A stretch of 7,320 bases of DNA from an uncultured Pseudomonadota bacterium (GTDB lineage Bacteria > Desulfobacterota_B > Binatia > UBA9968). This document shows positions 1 to 6,925 of this stretch, piece by piece. The notes under the pieces are model-generated. The model did no database searches and was not told where the DNA came from. It saw only the letters and a program-made list of their open reading frames with translations. The number at the start of each line of letters is the position of its first letter. Positions within the stretch are counted from its first letter, which is position 1. The translations under genes were made by a program, and so were the position numbers. Location: NCBI GenBank assembly GCA_946478635.1, contig CAMLCX010000236.1:1-7320 (forward strand), in the 5' to 3' direction.

Positions 1-26
1 GGCGATGCGCTAGCCTGAAAGCGACT

Positions 27-947
27 TTGAGTTTCGACCAAAAAACAATTCAGCCGTTAATCATCGCCGCGTTTGCCATTGCGCTTTGTGCCGGCTGTTC
101 GTCGCGAGTGGCCGCGCCGGACGCGCGCTATGCACCGGCCGGGGATCTGCTCGACATCGTCAAGGACTTCCAGCGTCTCGCCAAGGAAGACACCTACCGC
201 TTCTCGATTCCCAAGGACGTCACCGGCGTGAACATTATGAAAGCCACACTGGTTCGCCTGGGCGACTACCAGAGTAAGAATCCCGGTCAATTCACCGACA
301 TCGTGCAGTTCAACAAGGCCGCGGCGCTTGAGCGTCTCAGGGAATATGACCAGGCCGTGGCGCTGTACCGCAAGGTCGGCGACAGCGAAGGCCGTCTCGG
401 CGCTGAAGCAGCCAAAAATGCGGAGATCCTCGATAACTTCCTGCGGATTTTCGACCGCTCCATCCCATCCGACGATCCGTTCAAATACATCGCCGGCCTG
501 GATCAAAAAGTCGCCGCCTGGAACCAGCTCATACAAAAACACAAAGGCACACCGTACGAATTTCTTGCGCGGGTCGAGGAAGAGCGCATTGATCGCGCCA
601 AAGTGGCCTTCGTGGAGGCCAATCGGTATCGGCTCAAAGAGGGCAATCAACTGACCATCGTCGGTTACAGCCAACTCGTCACCAAGCACGGCCAAAGCAA
701 GAATATTTATCGCCACCTGATCGATTTCGCCGACTTTTACATGGTCCTTGCAAAAGAGTATGCATCCCAGTACGATCCGGAAGGTTTAGCCTATGATTCC
801 AAGGTCTTGGACGAATTTGTGAAGTCCGCTCTCAAACTCTACGCAGAAGTGGTTCAGGTCGATGGCATTGTGGAAAAACTCGAGGCTCAGGGAAAAATCG
901 AAGCGGCGCGCGGTTTTCTGGAGAAGATGACGAGACTGAACCGATGA
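27..947 (+). CDS. Putative outer-membrane lipoprotein with TPR-like helical repeat; 5' end uncertain
   Basis: This 306-aa protein is not a family I can name. It opens with a short polar segment, a hydrophobic stretch (about residues 10-23) and then Cys24 in the context LCAGC-SS, which reads as a lipoprotein signal peptide with Cys24 as the lipidated residue. The -3 position of the lipobox is Cys rather than the usual Leu/Val/Ala, so this is an imperfect match. The mature part looks all-helical and soluble. Residues about 92-118 (FNKAAALERLREYDQAVALY) resemble a TPR helix pair, and the C-terminal third is charged and helical. The start is a TTG with no convincing ribosome binding site. The frame is also open upstream to the window edge, so the real start may lie outside. 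The stop overlaps the next ATG by four bases, implying translational coupling. Likely role, by inference: an envelope-anchored partner of the next protein. Confidence 0.72.
   Translation: MSFDQKTIQPLIIAAFAIALCAGCSSRVAAPDARYAPAGDLLDIVKDFQRLAKEDTYRFSIPKDVTGVNIMKATLVRLGDYQSKNPGQFTDIVQFNKAAALERLREYDQAVALYRKVGDSEGRLGAEAAKNAEILDNFLRIFDRSIPSDDPFKYIAGLDQKVAAWNQLIQKHKGTPYEFLARVEEERIDRAKVAFVEANRYRLKEGNQLTIVGYSQLVTKHGQSKNIYRHLIDFADFYMVLAKEYASQYDPEGLAYDSKVLDEFVKSALKLYAEVVQVDGIVEKLEAQGKIEAARGFLEKMTRLNR
944..947 (+). promoter_or_regulatory. ATGA stop/start overlap (translational coupling)
   Basis: The ATG of the 836-aa gene and the TGA of the lipoprotein gene share the four bases ATGA. The nearest purine-rich run (GGAGAAG at 920-926) is about 17 nt from the ATG, too far for a normal Shine-Dalgarno. 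Reinitiation by ribosomes finishing the upstream gene is therefore the likely way the downstream gene is translated. Confidence 0.8.
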
Positions 948-3454
948 GATCCAAAATTTTCTCCCCGCTGATAAGCGGAATTTTCCTGCCGGCCTCATTG
1001 CTTTTCGCTGGGCTAGCTCACGCTCAAGAATTGCAGCTCGAAAAGATTCTCAATCCGGTTGCCGACTACAACCCATTCGAGTCGTCCTCCACAACGCCGC
1101 CTAAATTCTTTCCCGACGAAGTCGACCGGCGCGCGCGCGACTTGCTGATCGATGCACTGACCCATCGCGAGGACGCATTGACCGACCACCTGCAGTTCTT
1201 CCAGAAGGAAGATGCCGCGCTGCAAAAACAACGCGGCACGAGCACCGGTCTCGCCGAGCATGCGCAGGATCTCTTCAATAATACTTTGCAAGATCGCGAG
1301 CGCTATCTTGCGGCGCAGAACAACGCAATCAAAAACGCTTCATCGCCGGAACGCAAAAAATATCTCGAATCGATTGTGAACAACGAAGATACGATCCAGT
1401 CCGAACGGCTGATGCGCCAAAGCTCGACGAATTTCTGGGGCGGCATGTTCAACCGCATGCTAAGTTCCGTCGACCTGGTCGGCGTCGCCTCGGGCAATTA
1501 TATCGGCGCCGCGGCCGAAACCACTATCGCGCAGCTCTACGCCTTGATGGATCGCGACATGCCCGTGGAAGAGCGGCGCGCGCTGGCCCGCGATCTCGAT
1601 CACCTGAAGCGCTACCCCGACGACCCGCGCAACGCGGCGATCAGAAAACAGATCGAGGCGCTGGATAAAAAGAAGAAGGAGGCCTTGACCCGCAAGCAGA
1701 TGGAAAAGGCCAAGGAAGCGCTTGATAAGGGCGATCCGGAAAAAGCGCTCTTCTTCGTCGATATGGCCTCGTTCATCGACCCGCAGTCGAAGGATTTCGA
1801 TGAAACGCGGCGCCAAGCCATAAAGGCGATTGGCGATCTCGCCGACGCGCGTAAGAAAGCGCTCGCCGCGAAACCGGAGCCACGCGCCAGCACCGAACAG
1901 CAGGCGGATGTCAAACGACTGCTCGAAGCCCTGAGCCTGCGCGATAGCAATCACCTACAGCGCGTGGCCATCGATACCGAGAAAAAATATCAGGGCAAAC
2001 CCCTGGCCGATGCCGCGCGCGACGCCGAAGCGGTCGCGTTGGAAATGAAGGGTTGGCGCGAGGCGGCAAAAAAAGCCCTCGAACAAATGGCCAAGGCTTC
2101 GGCAAACCCGGAAACCCGAAAGCGCGCCGAGGCCTTACTGAAAAGCCCCGAATATAATTTGCTTACGCCGTTTCAGGACGCTCGCACCGATCGACAATTG
2201 CAATCAGTGAAATATGTTTTGCTCGGGGAAGATTTTCTGAAAAAAAATCTTCTCTTTGCGGCCGGTGCCCTGGCGGCGGGCGGGCCCAGCGCAGTGGCAA
2301 CATTGGGCATGGTCAACGCTTTGATGGTAACTAATAACTTTTATCAAGTGATGACCAATAACCCGGTTTCGGCGCAGCCGGTGATCGACGCCGGAGTCGC
2401 CTATGTGCGCAATCATCCCGACTCGGAAAACGCCAAGGATATTTACAAAGTTCTCGCTCAGGCCTACGAAGAGCGCGGCCTGTTGGCCAAAGCGATCGAC
2501 TACCATGAACTGGCGGGTTCGCCAAAAGAGACAATCGACGCGCTCAAAGACAAATCCGCGAAAGCCTTTCTCAACGCCGCCGACAAGAGCAAGGAACGCG
2601 ACGCGCGCGAATATTACCTCACCCAAGCCGTCGATCAGAATCCCGACAGTTCCACGGCGGCCGAAGCGGTAAAAAGACTTGCGGCGTTGGCCAGGGACGA
2701 AAACCAGGGGATGCGTATGAGCAAGCAGTTTTTGCTCGAAAACCCCGAACTGTACGGCCCCCGCGGCCTCGGTCTCAAAGCTTCGCTCTTCGACAGCAAT
2801 TCAAGCAATATGGAGATTGCCGACCGCGGCGTTAATTTACTCAGCGACAATGAGCTTTTGGTCTATTACCAAACCCCATCAGGGTTGCGCAGTCAAAGTT
2901 ATCCTCTGCCGAAACCCGTTGCGGACCGGTTTTTCGTCGCGGTGCGAGAAAAAAACCTCCAAGTCGCCATGTCCGACGTCAATCAGCGCGCCAAGGACAG
3001 CGTCGGCGGCATAAAAAATCTGCCGACCTCGATCGTCCGGGGCGAACGCGAGCGGCGCGCCGCCGGCTCCGAAGAGGGCGACGACACGACTTTTACTCTG
3101 ATTCGCGAGGCCGGCGGTCCCGCTGCAAATTATCGCCGCGTTCTGGATTCGGAAATGCTCACCGACAACGAACGAGATCCCGGCAGCAAGTACAAGTTAC
3201 CGCCGATTCAAGGCAGTATTTCCGCGAGCCGTTTCAGCTTGACCGGCAGACTGCCCACCGGATTGTGGGGCAGCCAGTTGGCTATCGGCGGCGATAGCCG
3301 TAGCCCGTTCGGCGGCGTGCAAATGCCCATTCCTCTGCTCGATGGCTTTATTCCCGTCGATTTTATGATACAGGGCCGTCCCGGCGGGATTTCAGTCTTT
3401 CCGCGAATCCACACCGGCACGGTCACCGCTGCCGATCCCGAGCTCTACCGATAG
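944..3454 (+). CDS. Exported TPR-type helical-repeat protein of unknown function (836 aa)
   Basis: The start is set by the ATGA overlap. A clear Sec signal peptide follows: basic MRSK, a hydrophobic core to about residue 24, and an AHA cleavage site at Ala27/Gln28. The mature protein is long and mostly helical. Residues 235-270 are very basic and acidic and could form a coiled coil (KKKK at 242-245). TPR-like helix pairs are visible at about 255-285 (GDPEKALFFVDMASFIDP), 497-525 (VLAQAYEERGLLAKAIDYHE) and 536-580 (DAREYYLTQAVDQNPDS). A hydrophobic Gly/Ala-rich stretch lies at about 435-462. From about residue 600 to the end the character changes: an extended, Gly/Pro-rich, probably beta-rich region with GPRGLGLK at 605-612 and a hydrophobic end near 795-820. 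I do not recognise this C-terminal part. Likely a periplasmic or outer-membrane-associated scaffold acting with the upstream lipoprotein. That role is inferred; the export and repeats are visible. Confidence 0.78.
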   Translation: MRSKIFSPLISGIFLPASLLFAGLAHAQELQLEKILNPVADYNPFESSSTTPPKFFPDEVDRRARDLLIDALTHREDALTDHLQFFQKEDAALQKQRGTSTGLAEHAQDLFNNTLQDRERYLAAQNNAIKNASSPERKKYLESIVNNEDTIQSERLMRQSSTNFWGGMFNRMLSSVDLVGVASGNYIGAAAETTIAQLYALMDRDMPVEERRALARDLDHLKRYPDDPRNAAIRKQIEALDKKKKEALTRKQMEKAKEALDKGDPEKALFFVDMASFIDPQSKDFDETRRQAIKAIGDLADARKKALAAKPEPRASTEQQADVKRLLEALSLRDSNHLQRVAIDTEKKYQGKPLADAARDAEAVALEMKGWREAAKKALEQMAKASANPETRKRAEALLKSPEYNLLTPFQDARTDRQLQSVKYVLLGEDFLKKNLLFAAGALAAGGPSAVATLGMVNALMVTNNFYQVMTNNPVSAQPVIDAGVAYVRNHPDSENAKDIYKVLAQAYEERGLLAKAIDYHELAGSPKETIDALKDKSAKAFLNAADKSKERDAREYYLTQAVDQNPDSSTAAEAVKRLAALARDENQGMRMSKQFLLENPELYGPRGLGLKASLFDSNSSNMEIADRGVNLLSDNELLVYYQTPSGLRSQSYPLPKPVADRFFVAVREKNLQVAMSDVNQRAKDSVGGIKNLPTSIVRGERERRAAGSEEGDDTTFTLIREAGGPAANYRRVLDSEMLTDNERDPGSKYKLPPIQGSISASRFSLTGRLPTGLWGSQLAIGGDSRSPFGGVQMPIPLLDGFIPVDFMIQGRPGGISVFPRIHTGTVTAADPELYR
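2228..2252 (+). repeat. Perfect 9-bp inverted repeat with an A8 run, inside the 836-aa gene
   Basis: GAAGATTTT (2228-2236) is the exact reverse complement of AAAATCTTC (2244-2252), with a 7-nt loop. The loop and right arm contain eight consecutive A (2240-2247). It lies within codons for DFLKKNLL just before the hydrophobic stretch of the protein. The stem is AT-rich and has no proper T-tract after it, so I do not call it a terminator. Confidence 0.5.
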
Positions 3455-3457
3455 TCC

Positions 3458-3462
3458 AGGAG
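3458..3462 (+). promoter_or_regulatory. Ribosome binding site supporting the TTG start at 3474
   Basis: AGGAG lies in the 19-nt spacer, 11 nt before TTG. The spacing is a little long, but the first in-frame ATG is not until codon 83, inside the membrane domain. TTG is therefore the best available start. An ATT at 3468 is closer to the site but would be a very rare initiator. Confidence 0.5.
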
Positions 3463-3473
3463 CACCGATTAAC

Positions 3474-4244
3474 TTGCCCCGCAAAGAACTCTTACGAGGC
3501 GGCATCTCCCTATTCGGCGGTTTGGTGATTTGGGAAATTCTCGCCCGTCTGCTGCTTGAAAATGAGCTGCTGATCCCGCCGCCGAGCAGCGTCGCGCGCT
3601 CGCTCTGGAAGCTCACGATAAGCGGGCAGCTCAACAAGCATTTCGCCGCCACTTTGATCGAATTCGCTTACGGCTTTTCCACGGCGTGCATCGCCGGGGT
3701 CGTCATCGGCTATGTCATGGGCATGTACAAACGCGTTGACGAGATCATGGAGCCATGGATCGCGACGCTTTATTCCATTCCGATCATCACCGTCGTGCCG
3801 TTGATCATCATCTGGTTCGGCATCGGCATGGTGTCGAAAGTGATCGTCGTGTTCAAAATCACCGCTGTCGCCATTATCTTGAATACCGCCGCCGGAATCA
3901 AAAATCTCGATCCGGTGTGGCTCGATCTCGCCAAGTCGTTGCGCCTGAGCGGCTGGGAAACCACCTACAAGATTCGCTTGCCCGGCGCCCTGCCCTACGT
4001 CATCACCGGCATGCGCCTGGGCGTCGGACGCGCCCTTCTCGGTGTGATTGTCGCCGAATTGATGGCGTCCAACGCCGGCCTGGGCTACCTGCTGCGCGAC
4101 TCCTCGGAGACTTGGGACAGCCCAAAACTATTCGTCACGGTTTTTCTCCTGGCCGCCATCGGTTTGGTCAGTTTCAATTTGATCAAGCGCTTCGAGCGGC
4201 GCATGGCGCCCTGGCGCCAAAGCGCCGAGTGGTCCGCCGAATAA
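3474..4244 (+). CDS. ABC transporter permease 1, SsuC/TauC type
   Basis: This is an inner-membrane subunit of an ABC importer of the nitrate/sulfonate/taurine class (BPD_transp_1 fold), 256 aa, the usual length. Six hydrophobic segments are visible at about residues 10-28, 64-84, 99-117, 121-140, 172-195 and 218-237. The family hallmark TLYSIPIITVVPLIIIWFGIG occupies 98-118. The cytoplasmic coupling (EAA) loop, which docks onto the ATPase, spans about 150-180 (DLAKSLRLSGW then KIRLPGALP). The N-terminus is short and basic (MPRKELLR), consistent with the TTG start. The gene ends 7 nt before a second, related but distinct permease, with which it should form the translocation channel. The substrate cannot be told from the permease alone. 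No frameshift or missing segment is seen. Confidence 0.92.
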   Translation: MPRKELLRGGISLFGGLVIWEILARLLLENELLIPPPSSVARSLWKLTISGQLNKHFAATLIEFAYGFSTACIAGVVIGYVMGMYKRVDEIMEPWIATLYSIPIITVVPLIIIWFGIGMVSKVIVVFKITAVAIILNTAAGIKNLDPVWLDLAKSLRLSGWETTYKIRLPGALPYVITGMRLGVGRALLGVIVAELMASNAGLGYLLRDSSETWDSPKLFVTVFLLAAIGLVSFNLIKRFERRMAPWRQSAEWSAE

Positions 4245-4251
4245 CCGCGCC

Positions 4252-5052
4252 GTGAAAATCCCTCCAAAAATGAACGACCGAACCGACAAACTTGTTTCCA
4301 ACGCGCTCAAAGTGGCGTCGATTTTAGGGGGCCTGACGCTCTGGCATATTCTGGCGGTTTATGTCGTCAACGATACGACGTTCCTGGTATCGCCCATGGT
4401 CGTTGTGCGCACCGCCTATGACATGCTGTTCGTCACCGGCGAGCTGTATCCGCATTTGTTTGCCAGCTCGTGGATCTTCTTTTACGGTTTTGCCCTGGCG
4501 ATCGTCGCGGGCGTGCCTCTCGGCTTCATCATGGCCCTCAATCCCACGGTGCGCGACTACGTTAATCCGTGGATGACGACTCTTTACAGCACGCCGCGCA
4601 TCGCTTTCGCGCCGATCTTACTTCTCTGGTTCGGCATCGGCGGTGGCGCCAAAGTCGCGATCGTCTTTCTTGGCTGTCTGTTTCCGATTCTGATCAACTC
4701 CTTCTACGGCATGCGCGTCGTCAACCGCGAATACGTCGAGCTGGCCCGATCCTTTCGTCTAAGCTCCTGGGCGCTTTTCATAAAGATACTCTTGCCGGCG
4801 TCCGTGCCGTTTATACTTGCGGGCATCCGTTTGTCCATCGGCCGCGGGCTCACCAGCGTTGCTATCGCCGAGTGGTTCGGCGCCACCGAAGGACTCGGCT
4901 ATCTGGTGTTTTTCGCCGGGCAGACTCTGAACATCCCGACTTTGTTTGTCGGCGTCGCCGCATTCGCGGTCCTGGGCATTTTGGGTTTTGAAATCATCCG
5001 GCGGGTGGAAATCTACGTGACACCCTGGAGAAAACAATCGCAGGGAGGATAA
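4252..5052 (+). CDS. ABC transporter permease 2, SsuC/TauC type
   Basis: Second channel subunit, 266 aa, paralogous to the preceding permease: TLYSTPRIAFAPILLLWFGIG at 110-130 aligns with the same region upstream, and the EAA loop is at about 162-190 (ELARSFRLSSW then KILLPASVP). Hydrophobic segments lie at about 22-39, 73-96, 112-129, 133-152, 183-206 and 229-249. Many transporters of this class use one permease as a homodimer. Two different ones in a row predict a heterodimer. The start is taken as GTG at 4252; an in-frame ATG at codon 7 (4270) is an alternative. Neither has a good ribosome binding site, so translation probably depends on coupling to the stop 7 nt upstream. Only 2 nt separate its stop from the ATPase start. 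Confidence 0.92.
   Translation: MKIPPKMNDRTDKLVSNALKVASILGGLTLWHILAVYVVNDTTFLVSPMVVVRTAYDMLFVTGELYPHLFASSWIFFYGFALAIVAGVPLGFIMALNPTVRDYVNPWMTTLYSTPRIAFAPILLLWFGIGGGAKVAIVFLGCLFPILINSFYGMRVVNREYVELARSFRLSSWALFIKILLPASVPFILAGIRLSIGRGLTSVAIAEWFGATEGLGYLVFFAGQTLNIPTLFVGVAAFAVLGILGFEIIRRVEIYVTPWRKQSQGG
5043..5048 (+). promoter_or_regulatory. Strong ribosome binding site for the ATPase gene
   Basis: GGGAGG is placed 6 nt before the ATG at 5055 and lies inside the last codons of the second permease. It is the best Shine-Dalgarno in the window and fixes the ATPase start. Confidence 0.8.
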
Positions 5053-5054
5053 GA

Positions 5055-5855
5055 ATGGCCGGGCCGGTTCTGGAGCTGAGTAACCTACGCAAGGAGATTC
5101 TACGCAAAGATCACGAGCCTTTTATAATTTTCAAAGACGTAAGTTTGTCTTTGCGCGACGGTGAATTCGTCAGTGTCGTGGGCCCAAGCGGGTGCGGCAA
5201 AACCACCCTGCTCCGGGTCATCAACGGCCTCATGCCACGCACCAGCGGCGAGATTTTTATCGATGGCAAATCGGCCGCCGAGCTCGATCACGAGTTGGTG
5301 ATGGGCTTTGTTTTTCAGGGCGCGTCGCTATTGCCCTGGCGCACCAGCCTCAAGAACGTTCTGCTCGGCCTCGAAGGGAGCGGCACGAACGCCGCCGAAG
5401 CGGAAAAGATTGCGCGGAAATTTTTGGATTTAGTCGGCCTCTCCGGCTTTGAGAATCATTACCCCCATGAGCTTTCGGGCGGCATGCAGCAGCGGGTCAA
5501 CCTGGCGCGCGCCCTGGCGGTAAACCCACGCATTCTTCTGATGGACGAGCCCTTCGCTGCGCTCGATGCTCAGACCCGCAATTTCATGCAGCTCGAGCTT
5601 TTGCGCATTTGGCGGGAGACCAGAAAAACGGTGATCTTTGTCACCCATATGATCGCCGAAGCGATCCTGCTCTCCGACCGGGTGATCGTTTTCAGTCACC
5701 GACCCGGGACCATTCGCTCTGAATTCCAGGTCCCTCTCGAACGTCCAAGGACCATGGAAATGAGAGCCGACCCGCGTTTTCTTGAATTGGAAAATATTTT
5801 ATGGAAACAGATAGAAGCCGAAGTGAACGCCTCGGGCGGCTTCGCGCAAATGTAA
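5055..5855 (+). CDS. ABC transporter ATP-binding protein, SsuB/TauB type
   Basis: Cytoplasmic ATPase that drives the importer, 266 aa, typical for the SsuB/TauB/NrtD group. All catalytic motifs are present and intact: Walker A GPSGCGKTT (43-51), Q-loop Gln88 in FQGASLLPW, signature LSGGMQQR (140-147), Walker B ILLMDE (160-165) with catalytic Glu165, D-loop ALD (169-171) and switch His198 in FVTH. The LLPW following the Q-loop and the D-loop continuation DAQTR are characteristic of the nitrate/sulfonate/taurine subfamily. A C-terminal extension of about 50 residues (FSHRPGTIRSEFQVPLERPR onward) also matches this group, and there is no extra regulatory domain. It is the only ATPase in the window, so two copies presumably serve both permeases. 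Start fixed by a strong ribosome binding site. Confidence 0.96.
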   Translation: MAGPVLELSNLRKEILRKDHEPFIIFKDVSLSLRDGEFVSVVGPSGCGKTTLLRVINGLMPRTSGEIFIDGKSAAELDHELVMGFVFQGASLLPWRTSLKNVLLGLEGSGTNAAEAEKIARKFLDLVGLSGFENHYPHELSGGMQQRVNLARALAVNPRILLMDEPFAALDAQTRNFMQLELLRIWRETRKTVIFVTHMIAEAILLSDRVIVFSHRPGTIRSEFQVPLERPRTMEMRADPRFLELENILWKQIEAEVNASGGFAQM

Positions 5856-5868
5856 ATCGATCGATGGG

Positions 5869-5874
5869 AAAGGA
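5869..5874 (+). promoter_or_regulatory. Ribosome binding site before a double ATG
   Basis: AAAGGA sits 3 nt before the ATG at 5878 and 6 nt before the adjacent in-frame ATG at 5881. The spacing favours initiation at the second ATG, which would remove one residue from the signal peptide. Confidence 0.5.
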
Positions 5875-5877
5875 CAA

Positions 5878-6888
5878 ATGATGAATATTCTTACAAGATT
5901 GGGGATTCTGCTCGGCGCGACGGTGATCGCCTCGGGCCTGGCAACGAAGACTTGGGCAGCCGACGCCGGCATGCTGAAAATGCGCTTCACCCAAAGTGGC
6001 AACACGTCTTCGAGCTGGCCGCTATACGTCGCTGAACAAAAGAAAATGTTCGAGAAGCACGGCATCCAGGTGGAAGTGATCATCATTCGCGGGGCGACAA
6101 ACGTGGTGCGCGCGGTCCTGAGCGAAACGGTTCCCATCGGCCGCATCAACCCCGACTATGTGATCGGCGCCGCCGAGAAAGGCGCGCACGTGAAAATCGT
6201 CGCCGCCAACATGGAAAAGATCCCTTACGATATCTATGCCCGTCCTGAGATCAAAACCGGCACCGAGTTGAAAGGCAAAACTCTGGGCGTCAGCACGCTC
6301 ACGGGCGGCACTACTTTGATGGTTCACGAGGTTCTCGAGAAGGCGTACAAACTCAAAGAGAACGACTACAAACTGCTCGTCGTCGGCACCTCGCCGGAAC
6401 GCTACGCCGCCCTCAAAGGCGGATCGGTGCAGGCTTCGTTTATGGGCCCGCCGTTCACTTTCCGGGCGGCCAAGGACGGCTTCCGCAAGCTGGCCAATTT
6501 TCACGAGTATTTGGGCCCGATCTTGTTCACCACGGACTTCGCCCACGCCAACTATATGAAATCGAACCGCGCCGAGATTGTGCGCTATTTAAGAGCGATG
6601 ATCGAAGCGACGCGCTGGCTTTACGATCCAAAGAACAAAGAAGAAGCGCTCGCTCTTCATATGAAAGTTCTCAAATCATCGCGCGAGAGCGCCGAGGAAG
6701 ATTACAAATACTTGGTGCAGGAATTTCAGCCGTTCCCGAGAGACGGCTTGGTCAGCAAAGTTTCTTTCGACAAGACCATGGAGCTGCGGGCCAAGGAGGG
6801 AATTTATCAGGGCAAGAAAATCCCAACCGCCGCCGACTTCGTCGATAACTCGTTTATCGAGGAAGCGCTCAAGGGACTTGGCAAATAA
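5878..6888 (+). CDS. ABC transporter substrate-binding protein, NMT1/SsuA-like (first of two)
   Basis: Exported solute-binding protein of 336 aa, the usual length for the NMT1/THI5/SsuA/TauA fold. A Sec signal peptide is visible: NILTRLG, a hydrophobic core, then TWA with cleavage near Ala27/Ala28. Cleavage leaves no Cys, so it should be a free periplasmic protein rather than a lipoprotein. Family features are PLYVAEQKKMFEKHGIQVEV (48-67), a Gly-rich middle with KGKTLGVSTLTGG (132-144) where the second lobe starts, and SPERYAALKGGSVQASFMGPP (172-191), the usual region near the binding cleft. Family members bind nitrate, taurine, alkanesulfonates or pyrimidine precursors, and the ligand here is undetermined. 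It lies 22 nt after the ATPase gene and is followed by a second, divergent binding protein. ATG at 5881 may be the true start. Confidence 0.92.
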   Translation: MMNILTRLGILLGATVIASGLATKTWAADAGMLKMRFTQSGNTSSSWPLYVAEQKKMFEKHGIQVEVIIIRGATNVVRAVLSETVPIGRINPDYVIGAAEKGAHVKIVAANMEKIPYDIYARPEIKTGTELKGKTLGVSTLTGGTTLMVHEVLEKAYKLKENDYKLLVVGTSPERYAALKGGSVQASFMGPPFTFRAAKDGFRKLANFHEYLGPILFTTDFAHANYMKSNRAEIVRYLRAMIEATRWLYDPKNKEEALALHMKVLKSSRESAEEDYKYLVQEFQPFPRDGLVSKVSFDKTMELRAKEGIYQGKKIPTAADFVDNSFIEEALKGLGK

Positions 6889-6912
6889 ATTGACTGTTTA
6901 AAATCCAGAAAG

Positions 6913-6916
6913 AAGG
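6913..6916 (+). promoter_or_regulatory. Ribosome binding site for the second binding-protein gene
   Basis: AAGG within AGAAGGT lies 9 nt before ATG 6926, in a 37-nt spacer with no visible terminator hairpin. It supports the chosen start, where a signal peptide begins at once. Confidence 0.5.
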
Positions 6917-6925
6917 TAGCATCGC

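Noticed and set aside
57..716. 219-aa open frame on the minus strand opposite the lipoprotein gene
   Set aside because: It is wholly antisense to a gene with coherent signal peptide and helical repeats, has no ribosome binding site context or recognisable domain, and is the kind of shadow frame GC-biased codons produce.
1671..1680. AAGAAGGAGG resembling a strong internal ribosome binding site
   Set aside because: It encodes Lys-Lys-Glu codons in frame, and no plausible start with an open frame sits at a suitable distance.
1460..1954. 164-aa minus-strand open frame within the 836-aa gene
   Set aside because: Low-complexity Leu/Arg/Phe-rich translation with no family resemblance; a shadow of the Glu/Lys/Ala-rich helical region.
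3364..3369. TATGAT as a -10 box for an internal promoter ahead of the transporter genes
   Set aside because: No -35-like hexamer is present 16-18 nt upstream, and the site lies in coding sequence; a single hexamer is expected by chance.
3755..4255. 166-aa + strand open frame overlapping permease 1 in another frame
   Set aside because: Arg/His-rich translation typical of an out-of-frame reading of a membrane protein gene; it conflicts with the strongly supported permease.
5856..5865. Self-complementary ATCGATCGAT in the spacer between the ATPase and binding-protein genes
   Set aside because: Only 10 bp with no loop and no second copy seen; too short to claim an operator, and not a terminator since no T-tract follows.
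6022..6546. 174-aa minus-strand open frame opposite the first binding protein
   Set aside because: The + strand gene here is a clear binding-protein family member; the antisense translation is His/Asp/Arg-rich with no domain.
6890..6904. TTGACT followed by TTTAAAAT as a possible promoter before the second binding protein
   Set aside because: The AT-rich element begins immediately after the hexamer and no -10-like hexamer lies at 16-18 nt; the spacing is wrong for a sigma-70 promoter.
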